The notes: generated by a model from the sequence alone, not told the origin. A stretch of 5,092 nt of DNA from an uncultured Clostridia bacterium (GCA_934277845.1 CAKQVV010000132.1:1-5092); one strand, 5' to 3'. Shown: positions 1 to 5,092, numbered from the stretch's first letter. Translations and numbers: made by a program.

Positions 1-568
1 ACCCGAGTAAAGCCGACATTTGTTCTGCAGCGATTTTTTCATCCGCCCAAAGCGACGGTCTGTAATTCGGGTCATATGATATTACCGTTCCGTATTCCTT
101 TGCTTTTTTCAAAGCATAAAGCGTAGCCGAACGCGACGGCTCATCGGTTGCCGAAATAGAACCTATATGAAGAATATCACTCTTTTTTATTATATCGGTC
201 GGTATCTCGCTTTTATCCAAAAACTTATCCGCCCCGAACTGTCTTGCAAATGAGAACTCGCGTTCGCCGTTCTCTTTAATGTTTACAAACGCAAGGGTCG
301 TAAAATATTTGTCGGATAAAATCAACCCGTCTGTATTTATTCCGCAACTTTCTAAGGTTTCTTTTAAAAACCTGCCGTGAATATCGTTTCCGGCTTTTCC
401 TATAAAGGCGGTTTTAGCTCCCAACTTTGCCATTGCTGCCGCAACATTTCCGGGAGCACCTCCGGCATTCTGCGCAAACAGACACTGACCCTGTTTATTT
501 ACTCCCTGCGGTGTAAAGTCTATCAGTATTTCGCCTAATGCACAGGCGGCATATTCTGCCCGTTTCAC
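1..568 (-). CDS. PfkB-family carbohydrate kinase, probably fructokinase (C-terminus off window)
   Basis: Predicted cytoplasmic ATP-dependent sugar kinase of the ribokinase/PfkB family, phosphorylating a sugar such as fructose for entry into glycolysis. The 189 visible residues are the N-terminal part; the family is usually about 310-330 residues, so roughly 130 residues, including the catalytic C-terminal signature, lie beyond the left edge. Seen in the sequence: the sugar-binding N-terminal strand (ALGEILIDFTP, 10-20), the first PfkB signature (GGAPGNVAAAMAKLG, 36-50, then FIGKAGND, 55-62), the lid-type segment near 88-112, and DPNYRPSLW at 166-174, which is typical of fructokinases. The start is taken as GTG at 568: AAGGTGA (574-580) sits 5 nt upstream, and no in-frame ATG is nearby. 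The ATG at 570 is out of frame and hits TGA at once. The stop of a decayed reading frame (586-588) lies 17 nt upstream, as if this kinase had once been the second gene of an operon. Family assignment is secure; sugar specificity is inferred. Confidence 0.93.
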   Translation of the reverse strand, partial: MKRAEYAACALGEILIDFTPQGVNKQGQCLFAQNAGGAPGNVAAAMAKLGAKTAFIGKAGNDIHGRFLKETLESCGINTDGLILSDKYFTTLAFVNIKENGEREFSFARQFGADKFLDKSEIPTDIIKKSDILHIGSISATDEPSRSATLYALKKAKEYGTVISYDPNYRPSLWADEKIAAEQMSALLG

Positions 569-573
569 ATCAA

Positions 574-580
574 TCACCTT
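574..580 (-). promoter_or_regulatory. Ribosome binding site of the PfkB kinase gene
   Basis: AAGGTGA on the minus strand, 5 nt before GTG at 568. It decides the non-ATG start, because the alternative in-frame GTG at 577 would lie inside this motif. Confidence 0.7.
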
Positions 581-585
581 ACTTT

Positions 586-821
586 TTAAAACTTTTCTCT
601 TTCTTTTTTTGTTTTTGCTTTATCGATTAGTTCAAAATAATCGTATATATCTTTTTTTCTCGTCTTTTACGTCAATCATTTTATTTCCCCAAGCCTTTTT
701 AAGGACATCAGGATTTCTTTTTTTAAAAAAGAGAGATTATAATATCTCTACCGATATTAGGCACCGTTGACGAACTATCAGAATTGTTATGGTACTTATA
801 TTGTACTATCTTCTCAAAAAT
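586..821 (-). pseudogene. Frameshifted 3' end of an unrecognised coding region upstream of the PfkB gene
   Basis: No single frame is open, but three consecutive segments in successive minus-strand frames read like one protein. Segment one (821-726) includes SSTVPNIGRDIIISLF. Segment two (about 730-652) includes NPDVLKKAWGNKMIDVKDEK. Segment three (651-586) is DIYDYFELIDKAKTKKEREK plus a final Phe and TAA. The switches fall at homopolymers: a T6/A7 tract at 718-730 and an A7 tract at 652-658. Removing one base at each would join the frames. The third segment ends at a stop 17 nt before the PfkB start, which suits an operon partner. I do not recognise the family. The last two segments are the most protein-like; segment one is AT-rich and less certain. 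With two more single-base corrections (A8 at 832-839, T5 at 816-820) the frame could extend to an ATG at 884, but that is weak in AT-rich DNA. The alternatives are chance coding look-alike or assembly error in homopolymers. Confidence 0.4.
646..675 (-). promoter_or_regulatory. Possible promoter for the PfkB gene
   Basis: Minus-strand TTGACG (670-675), an 18-nt spacer, then GATATA (646-651). This would start transcription near 640, about 70 nt before the GTG. The -35 matches well and the -10 only moderately. It sits inside the decayed reading frame, so it may be coincidental. Confidence 0.25.
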
Positions 822-860
822 TTAGCAATAGTTTTTTTTGCCTTTACTTATAAGTTTTAT

Positions 861-891
861 TTGAACTGCATTTTTAAAGAACATCTATACT
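861..891 (+). promoter_or_regulatory. Possible plus-strand promoter in the AT-rich spacer
   Basis: TTGAAC (861-866), a 19-nt spacer and TATACT (886-891). The spacer is longer than the 17-nt optimum. It would start a transcript near 898 that runs through both hairpins of the spacer. Without an RNA signal this is only a candidate. Confidence 0.25.
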
Positions 892-916
892 GTGTTTTGT
901 ACAATCGATACTTATC

Positions 917-952
917 AAAAAATTATCGAACAGTAAACAACTACTGCTCGAT
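917..952 (-). terminator. Intrinsic-terminator-like hairpin in the AT-rich spacer
   Basis: Arms ATCGAACAGTA (925-935) and TACTGCTCGAT (942-952) enclose a 6-nt loop. On the minus strand all 11 positions pair, one as G-U, and the stem is followed by AA and six T (917-922). On the plus strand the same position is an A-C mismatch and only four T follow, so the minus strand is the better reading. No gene ends just upstream of it, so it would terminate either read-through from the macrodomain operon or a small RNA. Confidence 0.45.
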
Positions 953-999
953 TTTCATCAAAAATATTTCTATGCAAAAATGCTTATCTCACAAAACAC

Positions 1000-1024
1000 A
1001 AAAGGTTCACCCCCCACCTTTTTT
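1000..1024 (+). terminator. Hairpin with C6 loop and T-tract; possible small-RNA terminator
   Basis: A perfect 7-bp stem, AAAAGGT (1000-1006) and ACCTTTT (1016-1022), encloses the loop TCACCCCCC (1007-1015). The T run is six bases long (1019-1024), but four of them pair in the stem, so the tail is short. The C-rich loop resembles the 16S rRNA anti-Shine-Dalgarno sequence and the C-rich seed loops of some Gram-positive small RNAs. On the minus strand the loop reads GGGGGGTGA. Neither direction of transcription is proven. Confidence 0.35.
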
Positions 1025-1052
1025 GAAAAATACAGCAAAACTGCAGTATAAT
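1023..1052 (+). promoter_or_regulatory. Strong-looking plus-strand promoter facing the macrodomain operon
   Basis: TTGAAA (1023-1028), an 18-nt spacer and a consensus TATAAT (1047-1052). Transcription would start near 1059 and run toward the 3' end of the oppositely oriented macrodomain gene. No plus-strand coding region follows. In AT-rich DNA such matches can arise by chance, but this is the best consensus match on this strand. Confidence 0.4.
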
Positions 1053-1092
1053 ATACACATCTTTAGTTGAAACCACTTAAATTTGTATTTAT

Positions 1093-1120
1093 TTTATACT
1101 ATATTCTCGAAAAAGTACAA
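1093..1120 (-). promoter_or_regulatory. Possible minus-strand promoter just past the macrodomain terminator
   Basis: Minus-strand TTGTAC (1115-1120), a 16-nt spacer and TATAAA (1093-1098). Together with the minus-strand terminator ending at 917 it would define a transcript of about 170 nt without a coding region. A second option, TTTCAA with a 16-nt spacer and TATACT, lies at 1045-1072. Confidence 0.3.
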
Positions 1121-1131
1121 CACCGGACAAT

Positions 1132-1167
1132 AAAAAGAACCGCTTTTGTGAAAAAATGCGGTTCTTT
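1132..1167 (-). terminator. Intrinsic terminator of the HAD-macrodomain operon
   Basis: The minus strand carries AAAGAACCGC (1158-1167) and GCGGTTCTTT (1134-1143), a perfect 10-bp stem with a 14-nt T- and A-rich loop. The 3' arm ends in a T5 run (1132-1136) followed by ATT. It begins 21 nt after the macrodomain stop codon, the expected place for the end of this operon. Confidence 0.85.
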
Positions 1168-1188
1168 GGCTTTGATTATTATTGAATG

Positions 1189-1719
1189 TTATGTGTTTGA
1201 ATCGCTTTTACGTTTGTATCGGCTTAGCAATTCGGTATAAACATCGTAAGACGAATCGGAGAAACAGCAAAACGTTACCGATATTTCATAATCGAGATTA
1301 GCGCGAAGCCAAGCGACAACCGTATTTATGGCAATGTCGGACGCTTCTTTAAGAGGGTATCCGTAAGCCCCTGCGGAAATACAAGGAAACACTATGCTGT
1401 GTAAATCGTAGGCTTTTGCTATATTGAGTGAGTTTCTGTAACACGAAGCGAGCAGAGAGGGTTCGTCTTTTTCGCCGTAATACATGGGTCCTACAGCGTG
1501 AATAACATATTTCGCCTTCAGATTGTAACCTTTTGTAATCTTCGCTTCTCCGGTTTTACAGCCGTTAAGTTTTCTGCACGCTTCTAAAAGCCGCGGACCG
1601 GCGGCAGCATGTATGGCACCGTCAACACCGTCACCGCCCGATAAATCGCGATTCGCGGCATTGACTATTGCATCGGCGTTAAGTTCTGTTATATCGCCTT
1701 TATATAGTCTTATTTTCAT
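1189..1719 (-). CDS. Macrodomain protein, MacroD/YmdB-type ADP-ribose hydrolase
   Basis: Single-domain cytoplasmic macrodomain of 176 residues, the usual length of the bacterial YmdB/MacroD group. Characterised members deacetylate O-acetyl-ADP-ribose, remove ADP-ribose from acidic residues, or act on ADP-ribose phosphate derivatives. Visible motifs: GDIT (8-11), the ADP-ribose-binding DAIVNAAN (16-23), the glycine loop and GVDGAIH (28-37), AAGPRLLEAC (39-48), GYNLKAKYVIHAVGP (64-78) and the second phosphate loop ISAGAYGYP (114-122). Asn23 and Asp33 match the catalytic Asn25 and Asp35 of E. coli YmdB. The family's GGGGVDG reads GGDGVDG here, with Asp30 replacing a glycine. The short C-terminal tail (170-176) is polar and not conserved. 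The ATG at 1719 lies inside the upstream HAD gene, overlapping it by 20 nt, so translational coupling is likely. Fold and family are clear; the exact substrate is inferred. Confidence 0.95.
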   Translation of the reverse strand: MKIRLYKGDITELNADAIVNAANRDLSGGDGVDGAIHAAAGPRLLEACRKLNGCKTGEAKITKGYNLKAKYVIHAVGPMYYGEKDEPSLLASCYRNSLNIAKAYDLHSIVFPCISAGAYGYPLKEASDIAINTVVAWLRANLDYEISVTFCCFSDSSYDVYTELLSRYKRKSDSNT

Positions 1720-2179
1720 CGTTTAAAATATCTATCGCTGTTTCTACGTCCTCGTCGGTAAGTCCGACTGCCGCATAAATCGGAACGTAATTTGCTCCGT
1801 GTCCGCAATCATAGTAATCGTAGTCGTCATCGTCTAATATAACGTAAGAGGTAACGTCGTGATTTCCGAGAAACTCGTTTATGTTTTTACCGCGAGTGCA
1901 ACTTCCGCCTTCGACTTTATCTGTGATTTTCAACCCGAACTGCGCAAGTTTGAAATCAAGAAAATCGGCATAGGTATCCTGTATCGCCTTATTGTCTTTG
2001 TACCATTCGCGTTTCCAATCGGAAACAAGATAAATCGCGGCGTCGGTCGCCCGCACGATTTCCGACAGACGCGCGACGAGAAAGTCGTCTATTTTAACGT
2101 AAGGATCCCACTCGCCACGTGTGTCCGCGTTGTTGAGAACCCCGTCCACGTCCAGAAATATCACTCTGCACCCTTTCAT
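1700..2179 (-). CDS. HAD-superfamily phosphatase-like protein, resembling the RNA-repair-associated HAD family
   Basis: Small cytoplasmic haloacid dehalogenase-fold protein of 159 residues. Motif I is FLDVDGVLN (8-16), with Asp10 as probable nucleophile and Asp12 as probable acid/base. Motif II is LVSDW (51-55), with Ser53. A basic segment, RGKNINEFL (96-104), can supply the motif III charge. Motif IV is the acidic VILDDDDYD (113-121) for magnesium. The end, GLTDEDVETAIDIL (139-152), is typical of small HAD proteins such as those Pfam groups as HAD domains of Swiss-Army-knife RNA repair proteins. That assignment is from motif memory and is moderate; a generic phosphatase is the alternative. 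The ATG at 2179 is chosen over an ATG at 2269: AGAGGTGA lies just upstream, the FLDVDG strand begins at the normal distance, and a good promoter (2224-2252) lies between the two ATGs, so the longer form would start upstream of its own transcript. The 3' end overlaps the macrodomain gene by 20 nt. Confidence 0.88.
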   Translation of the reverse strand: MKGCRVIFLDVDGVLNNADTRGEWDPYVKIDDFLVARLSEIVRATDAAIYLVSDWKREWYKDNKAIQDTYADFLDFKLAQFGLKITDKVEGGSCTRGKNINEFLGNHDVTSYVILDDDDYDYYDCGHGANYVPIYAAVGLTDEDVETAIDILNDENKTI

Positions 2180-2181
2180 TT

Positions 2182-2189
2182 TCACCTCT
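2182..2189 (-). promoter_or_regulatory. Ribosome binding site of the HAD gene
   Basis: AGAGGTGA on the minus strand, two bases before ATG at 2179 (GAGG core to ATG is 5 nt). It fixes the start and rules out the 30-residue longer reading. Confidence 0.75.
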
Positions 2190-2196
2190 TGCAACC

Positions 2197-2213
2197 GATC
2201 GGCTTTTCCGACC
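2197..2213 (-). promoter_or_regulatory. Small hairpin in the leader of the HAD-macrodomain operon
   Basis: Minus-strand GGTCGG and CCGATC can pair over 6 bp (one G-U) around the loop AAAAG. It lies between the predicted transcription start (about 2217) and the ribosome binding site. It is too small and isolated to call a known regulator; it may simply stabilise the 5' end of the mRNA. Confidence 0.25.
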
Positions 2214-2223
2214 TTACACGCAA

Positions 2224-2252
2224 AGTATACCACGCCGCCGGACATAAAGCAA
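2224..2252 (-). promoter_or_regulatory. Sigma-A-type promoter of the HAD-macrodomain operon
   Basis: Minus-strand TTGCTT (2247-2252), a 17-nt spacer and TATACT (2224-2229). The predicted start is near 2217, leaving a leader of about 38 nt. It lies just past the terminator of the upstream SGNH gene, so the HAD-macrodomain pair is probably its own transcription unit. No operator palindrome is evident around it. Confidence 0.7.
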
Positions 2253-2271
2253 CGGAATTGCCGGCACAAAG

Positions 2272-2308
2272 AAAAAACAGACTTAACCGTTTCCGCTTAA
2301 GCCTGTTT
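2272..2308 (-). terminator. Intrinsic terminator of the SGNH-hydrolase gene
   Basis: Minus-strand AAACAGGCTTAA (2297-2308) pairs over 12 bp, with one G-U, with TTAAGTCTGTTT (2275-2286). The 3' arm runs into a T6 tract (2272-2277). The inner loop contains a further C-G/G-C closing pair on a GAAA tetraloop. It starts 6 nt after the stop codon at 2315. Confidence 0.88.
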
Positions 2309-2314
2309 TCGCTT

Positions 2315-5092
2315 TTATTTGTTGAAAATCGCGTCGTTTATTATTCGTGCAAACTCGTCGTAGCCGGCGTCGTTCAGATGTATGCCGTCGCTTCTGTAAT
2401 ACTCTTTCTTTGCCTCGCCGTCTTGCGTTAAGTCATTAAACGTGTCTATGCCGTTAAGCCAGCCGGTATTCGCCACAAGCGTTTTCATTTCTTCTATAAA
2501 CTGACCGTATTCGTAGTTGAATTTGCCACCTTTATAGCAACTGGGGACTGCCATGGAATAAATATAGTAAATTTCGGCACTCGGGAAATCGGCGTGCATT
2601 TTGTTCAATAAATCAGCCATTAAACTTGCGGCATATTCGCCCGTGTGCCCCATATTGTTGATATTGTTGCCGCCTAAGTAAATAAGAATTACCGACGGCT
2701 CAAACGGTTTTACGAGTTTGTCGTAGGCGTAAAGCCAGTCTTCGACGATCGTTCCGCCGATGCCGACGTTGTAGCCGAGTCTGCCTCCGATGTCCGTTTG
2801 CCAATCGGACCAATAATCCATGGTGCTCGACCCCATAATGAGCACGCCGCCCTTGGTCGCCGATTGATATTGTTGCGCCAGGCTGTTGATTCTCGTTTCG
2901 TAAGGCGAAACGTAAGTATAATCTTCCATATTAGTTACAAAGTCCTCCACTTCCTGACTGTTCGTGTTTGCCGTCAGATTTTTCACGATTACTGTGCCGC
3001 CCTTGCCGCCGACGGTTGCGGCAGCGTTTTTCAAAAATCCGAATTCCACTGTATGATAAACGTAACCGTCTATCAGCAGCGAAGTTTTGCCACCGTAATT
3101 TACAAGCGTAAAATTCATGGTCGCCGGGTTTTTCGTCTGCGGTCTTACGATCAGCGTGTACCCCGTCCAGTTGTCGGTTCCGTTTTTGATTTCGTGGAAA
3201 ACCTGATAAGCCGATCCGGTATACTCGAACACGTACCTGACGGCGTGGGTTTCGTCCGCGTAAGCACTCAACTCTCCCTGCGTCCACGCGGAGTATTCGC
3301 CGAAACTCATTCTGCCGGAAACGAACCAGTATTCGCCGCTTATCGCCGCACCGTCTTTGAAAGCAAACGCTTTGTCGTACTCGCTTTCCGTCTTGTAATA
3401 AGTACCCGCATTGCTGCTGCTTAAACAGCCGCCATCCGTAAACGCGTCTTTCTCTGCAGAAAATTTCACTTCCGCGGTGGTATTTTCGAGAGAGTTTACG
3501 AGCACGTCGTAGTCGTCGCCGTAATAGGTTTTGAAATCGCTGAAAGTCACGTTGCAATACCGCATCATTGCGAACGTAAACATCGTATAACCCCAGTTCG
3601 CTTCCAGACTGTACACGAGTTTATACTCGGGGAAATTAACTCCGTCCTTGAAATACAACTTGATTTCCTGACCGTTATACGTGATTAAGTAATCGGCTTC
3701 GTATTCCGTGCCCGACGGCAAGGTGTTATTTTCGCAAATCACCTGACTCAACGCCTTTCCGTTTACCGTGGGATAAACGTAAATACTGTTGTTTGGTTTG
3801 GAAGCGGCATAACGGAAAATGTGAAATTTTACGAAGTTCTGCGTGCTTTGGGCGATCTGCAGTTCGACTTTACTCGCCATACCGCCCGAAGCCTTCGTGT
3901 CGGTTATATTTAAATGCCCAGAAACGGCATACTCGTAGCCGGCTACCGGCACGCCGTTCTGATAAAGAGCCGCCATTACTCTTTTGCTGGAATCTTTACC
4001 CTCGACGTACACGCTTCCGTCATAGTTTTCGACGAACTGACTTATATTTTCCGAAGAGTTTATCAGCGAAATTCCCGTTAGTTTTTCTTTATAATCTACG
4101 AGCGCGTTTTCATACGCGGCTTTCGCTTGCGTTTTATCGGATACGATTTGCAGATTTTTCATCAGCGCAACGCACTCGTAAGTATTCAAAAACATTTCGG
4201 TACCGGCAAGTTCGGGAAGTGTCCTTCTGTAAACGACGGTGCCGTCTACGATCATTACCATGCTGCCGCCGACTACTATTACGCCCATATTTACGCCTCG
4301 TTCCGCATCGTACGGCGTCGAAGCAATATGCGCTTTGTAATTGAGGAAAGTCGATCTGTCCTTGTAGTCGGAGAAGATGAGATAATTACTCTCGTCCACG
4401 CCTCTCAACCCCAGACGGATCTGGTAATTGTCCGCGTAAACCGCCGACAGAACCACCTCGCTGCCTGTCCCGAGCGACTGCGGATAAATTTGCGCCGAAA
4501 ATGCGTAACTGCCGTTTAAGTTCACTCCCTTTCCGTCGGTGACCGTCGCAGATCCGTTCAACGAATACAGCAGATTATCGTAGTCGTAAGCAGTGCAATT
4601 TTTGTTTCCGCCGCCCGTAAGCGAATGCGTACCGAAAGGAAGCGCGACGGTTATTTCTACCGCCACTTCGTTCGTGTTCGTTTCGTCCTGCGATACAACG
4701 GTGAACGTAAGCGTATGATCCTGCTTGTCAAACGCTATTTGCACCGTCGAGCCGTCGGACGAATCGTACTCGCACACGTCGTCGTAAGCCTGCAAATTCA
4801 AAAACTCCGCGTACTCGCTTTCGCCGAACGTGACTTTACCGTCGACCACTTGCTTATTATTTACCGTTTTTACGTCGATTTCGGCGAGATCGGACAATAC
4901 TGTCAACGTAATCTCGTATTTCCCTTCGTTACCGCCGGGAGTCTTCAAATCGAAAACGAGTTTGGTTGCGGTGACCGTAATTTTCGCCGTTACGCCGCTT
5001 GAAAGCGTATAATCGCAATTCTCTTCGGGTGACGCAACGAGCGCGTCGTACTGCGATTGCGTAAGCGTTACGCTGTCGTTTTTTACTTCCAC
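2315..5092 (-). CDS. Large modular protein with C-terminal SGNH/GDSL-type hydrolase (N-terminus off window)
   Basis: The last 925 residues of a protein that continues past the right edge; numbering starts at the first visible codon, a GTG that is probably internal. Two tandem beta-rich repeats occupy about 8-69 and 87-151. Three beta-sandwich-like modules follow (about 155-318, 345-525, 540-710). The first two end in similar strands, MKNLQIVSD (311-319) and VTFSDFKTYY (515-524), and the third in VIVKNLTANT (701-710), as in LamG-like or carbohydrate-binding folds. A helical linker (about 714-745) leads to the SGNH hydrolase (748-925): block I IMGSSTMDYW (752-761, nucleophile Ser756), block II NVGIGG (775-780), block III YLGGNN (805-810, Asn809) and block V DGIHLNDAGY (902-911, Asp902 and His905). 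The triad is complete, so it is probably an active esterase, likely deacetylating glycans outside the cell. Signal peptide or lipobox would lie off window; there is no LPXTG or membrane segment at the C-terminus. Substrate and export are inferred. Confidence 0.9.
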   Translation of the reverse strand: MEVKNDSVTLTQSQYDALVASPEENCDYTLSSGVTAKITVTATKLVFDLKTPGGNEGKYEITLTVLSDLAEIDVKTVNNKQVVDGKVTFGESEYAEFLNLQAYDDVCEYDSSDGSTVQIAFDKQDHTLTFTVVSQDETNTNEVAVEITVALPFGTHSLTGGGNKNCTAYDYDNLLYSLNGSATVTDGKGVNLNGSYAFSAQIYPQSLGTGSEVVLSAVYADNYQIRLGLRGVDESNYLIFSDYKDRSTFLNYKAHIASTPYDAERGVNMGVIVVGGSMVMIVDGTVVYRRTLPELAGTEMFLNTYECVALMKNLQIVSDKTQAKAAYENALVDYKEKLTGISLINSSENISQFVENYDGSVYVEGKDSSKRVMAALYQNGVPVAGYEYAVSGHLNITDTKASGGMASKVELQIAQSTQNFVKFHIFRYAASKPNNSIYVYPTVNGKALSQVICENNTLPSGTEYEADYLITYNGQEIKLYFKDGVNFPEYKLVYSLEANWGYTMFTFAMMRYCNVTFSDFKTYYGDDYDVLVNSLENTTAEVKFSAEKDAFTDGGCLSSSNAGTYYKTESEYDKAFAFKDGAAISGEYWFVSGRMSFGEYSAWTQGELSAYADETHAVRYVFEYTGSAYQVFHEIKNGTDNWTGYTLIVRPQTKNPATMNFTLVNYGGKTSLLIDGYVYHTVEFGFLKNAAATVGGKGGTVIVKNLTANTNSQEVEDFVTNMEDYTYVSPYETRINSLAQQYQSATKGGVLIMGSSTMDYWSDWQTDIGGRLGYNVGIGGTIVEDWLYAYDKLVKPFEPSVILIYLGGNNINNMGHTGEYAASLMADLLNKMHADFPSAEIYYIYSMAVPSCYKGGKFNYEYGQFIEEMKTLVANTGWLNGIDTFNDLTQDGEAKKEYYRSDGIHLNDAGYDEFARIINDAIFNK
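4640..5071 (-). repeat. Two tandem protein-domain repeats in the SGNH protein
   Basis: Residues 8-69 (5071-4886) and 87-151 (4834-4640) align as diverged copies. Each opens with VT followed by a polar QSQYDAL or ESEYAEF stretch, then a Cys-containing turn (NCDYTLSSG, VCEYDSSDG), a strand ending in LVFDLK or LTFTVV, and a final strand EITLTV or EITVAL. They look like small Ig-like spacer domains. More copies may lie upstream, off window. The similarity is at protein level only. Confidence 0.6.

Larger units (their letters stand above)
569..1131. other. AT-rich intergenic region without an intact gene
   Basis: This is the spacer between the macrodomain operon terminator and the PfkB gene. It is clearly richer in A+T than the flanking genes and full of A and T runs. 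The part next to the PfkB gene (586-821) carries the frameshifted coding remnant. The remainder (about 822-1131) holds two hairpins (925-952 and 1000-1022) and promoter-like motifs on both strands, which together could mark a small RNA gene. A plus-strand open frame at 789-1070 has no ribosome binding site and a Phe/Tyr/Asn/Lys-dominated composition, so it is not called. No cre-like catabolite site, riboswitch or T-box was recognised. Confidence 0.8.

Noticed and set aside
732..749. AGAGAT/ATCTCT inverted repeat followed by T6 on the minus strand as a terminator.
   Set aside because: The stem is only 6 bp and AT-rich, and it lies within the decayed coding remnant; the palindromic TATAAT in its loop gives promoter-like matches on both strands without a suitable -35.
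792..807. Repeated GTACT motif with an 11-bp period, as a possible operator.
   Set aside because: Only two 5-bp copies are present, GTAC is self-complementary, and no well-supported promoter lies next to it.
789..1070. Plus-strand open frame of 93 codons in the AT-rich spacer.
   Set aside because: There is no ribosome binding site before the ATG, the composition is what AT-rich DNA gives by chance, and the frame crosses both hairpins and the C6 run.
2180..2269. Thirty-residue N-terminal extension of the HAD protein from an upstream ATG.
   Set aside because: The stretch contains the promoter and leader, has no ribosome binding site, and lies before the normal N-terminal strand of the HAD fold; ATG at 2179 has a good site.
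1859..2431. Plus-strand open frame across the HAD gene and the intergenic terminator.
   Set aside because: It is antisense to a clear gene, spans a promoter and a terminator, and shows no recognisable domain.
2798..5012. Several long open frames on both strands inside the SGNH gene (for example 2798-3424 plus, 2931-3557 minus, 3793-4344 plus).
   Set aside because: They are Arg/His/Cys-rich shadow frames of the large gene, without start signals or domain motifs; the 925-residue frame has complete catalytic motifs.

Overview
The window looks like a chromosomal segment of a low-to-moderate G+C Firmicute, most likely an anaerobic Clostridia-type gut or rumen bacterium. This is an inference from style, not a marker gene. 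The signs are purine-rich ribosome binding sites (AAGGTGA, AGAGGTGA) close to the starts, sigma-A-like promoters, hairpin plus T-tract terminators, a very AT-rich spacer between genes of moderate G+C, and a large beta-rich protein with a C-terminal SGNH esterase. No rRNA, tRNA, CRISPR array or insertion sequence was seen.

Every recognised gene lies on the minus strand, so the genes read from right to left. (1) 2315-5092 is the C-terminal 925 residues of a large protein whose start lies beyond the right edge. It has two short tandem beta-domains, three successive beta-sandwich-like modules and a C-terminal SGNH hydrolase with a complete triad, and it is closed by a terminator at 2272-2308. (2) 1189-2179 is a two-gene operon with its own promoter (2224-2252) and leader. 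A HAD-superfamily phosphatase-like protein resembling the HAD family found with RNA-repair proteins overlaps by 20 nt a MacroD/YmdB-type macrodomain ADP-ribose hydrolase. A terminator follows at 1132-1167. (3) 569-1131 is an AT-rich spacer without an intact gene. It holds opposing promoter-like motifs, two hairpins that could belong to a small RNA, and, next to the last gene, what looks like the frameshifted 3' end of a decayed coding region (586-821). (4) 1-568 is the N-terminal 189 residues of a PfkB-family sugar kinase, most like fructokinase, running off the left edge.

Functionally the flanks point to carbohydrate use: a surface or secreted glycan esterase on one side and a sugar kinase on the other. 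The central HAD-macro pair points to processing of ADP-ribose derivatives or repair of nucleic-acid ends. The overlap of these two genes means they are very probably co-translated, which makes the pair the best candidate for a small functional module here. The AT-rich spacer is the least explained part.
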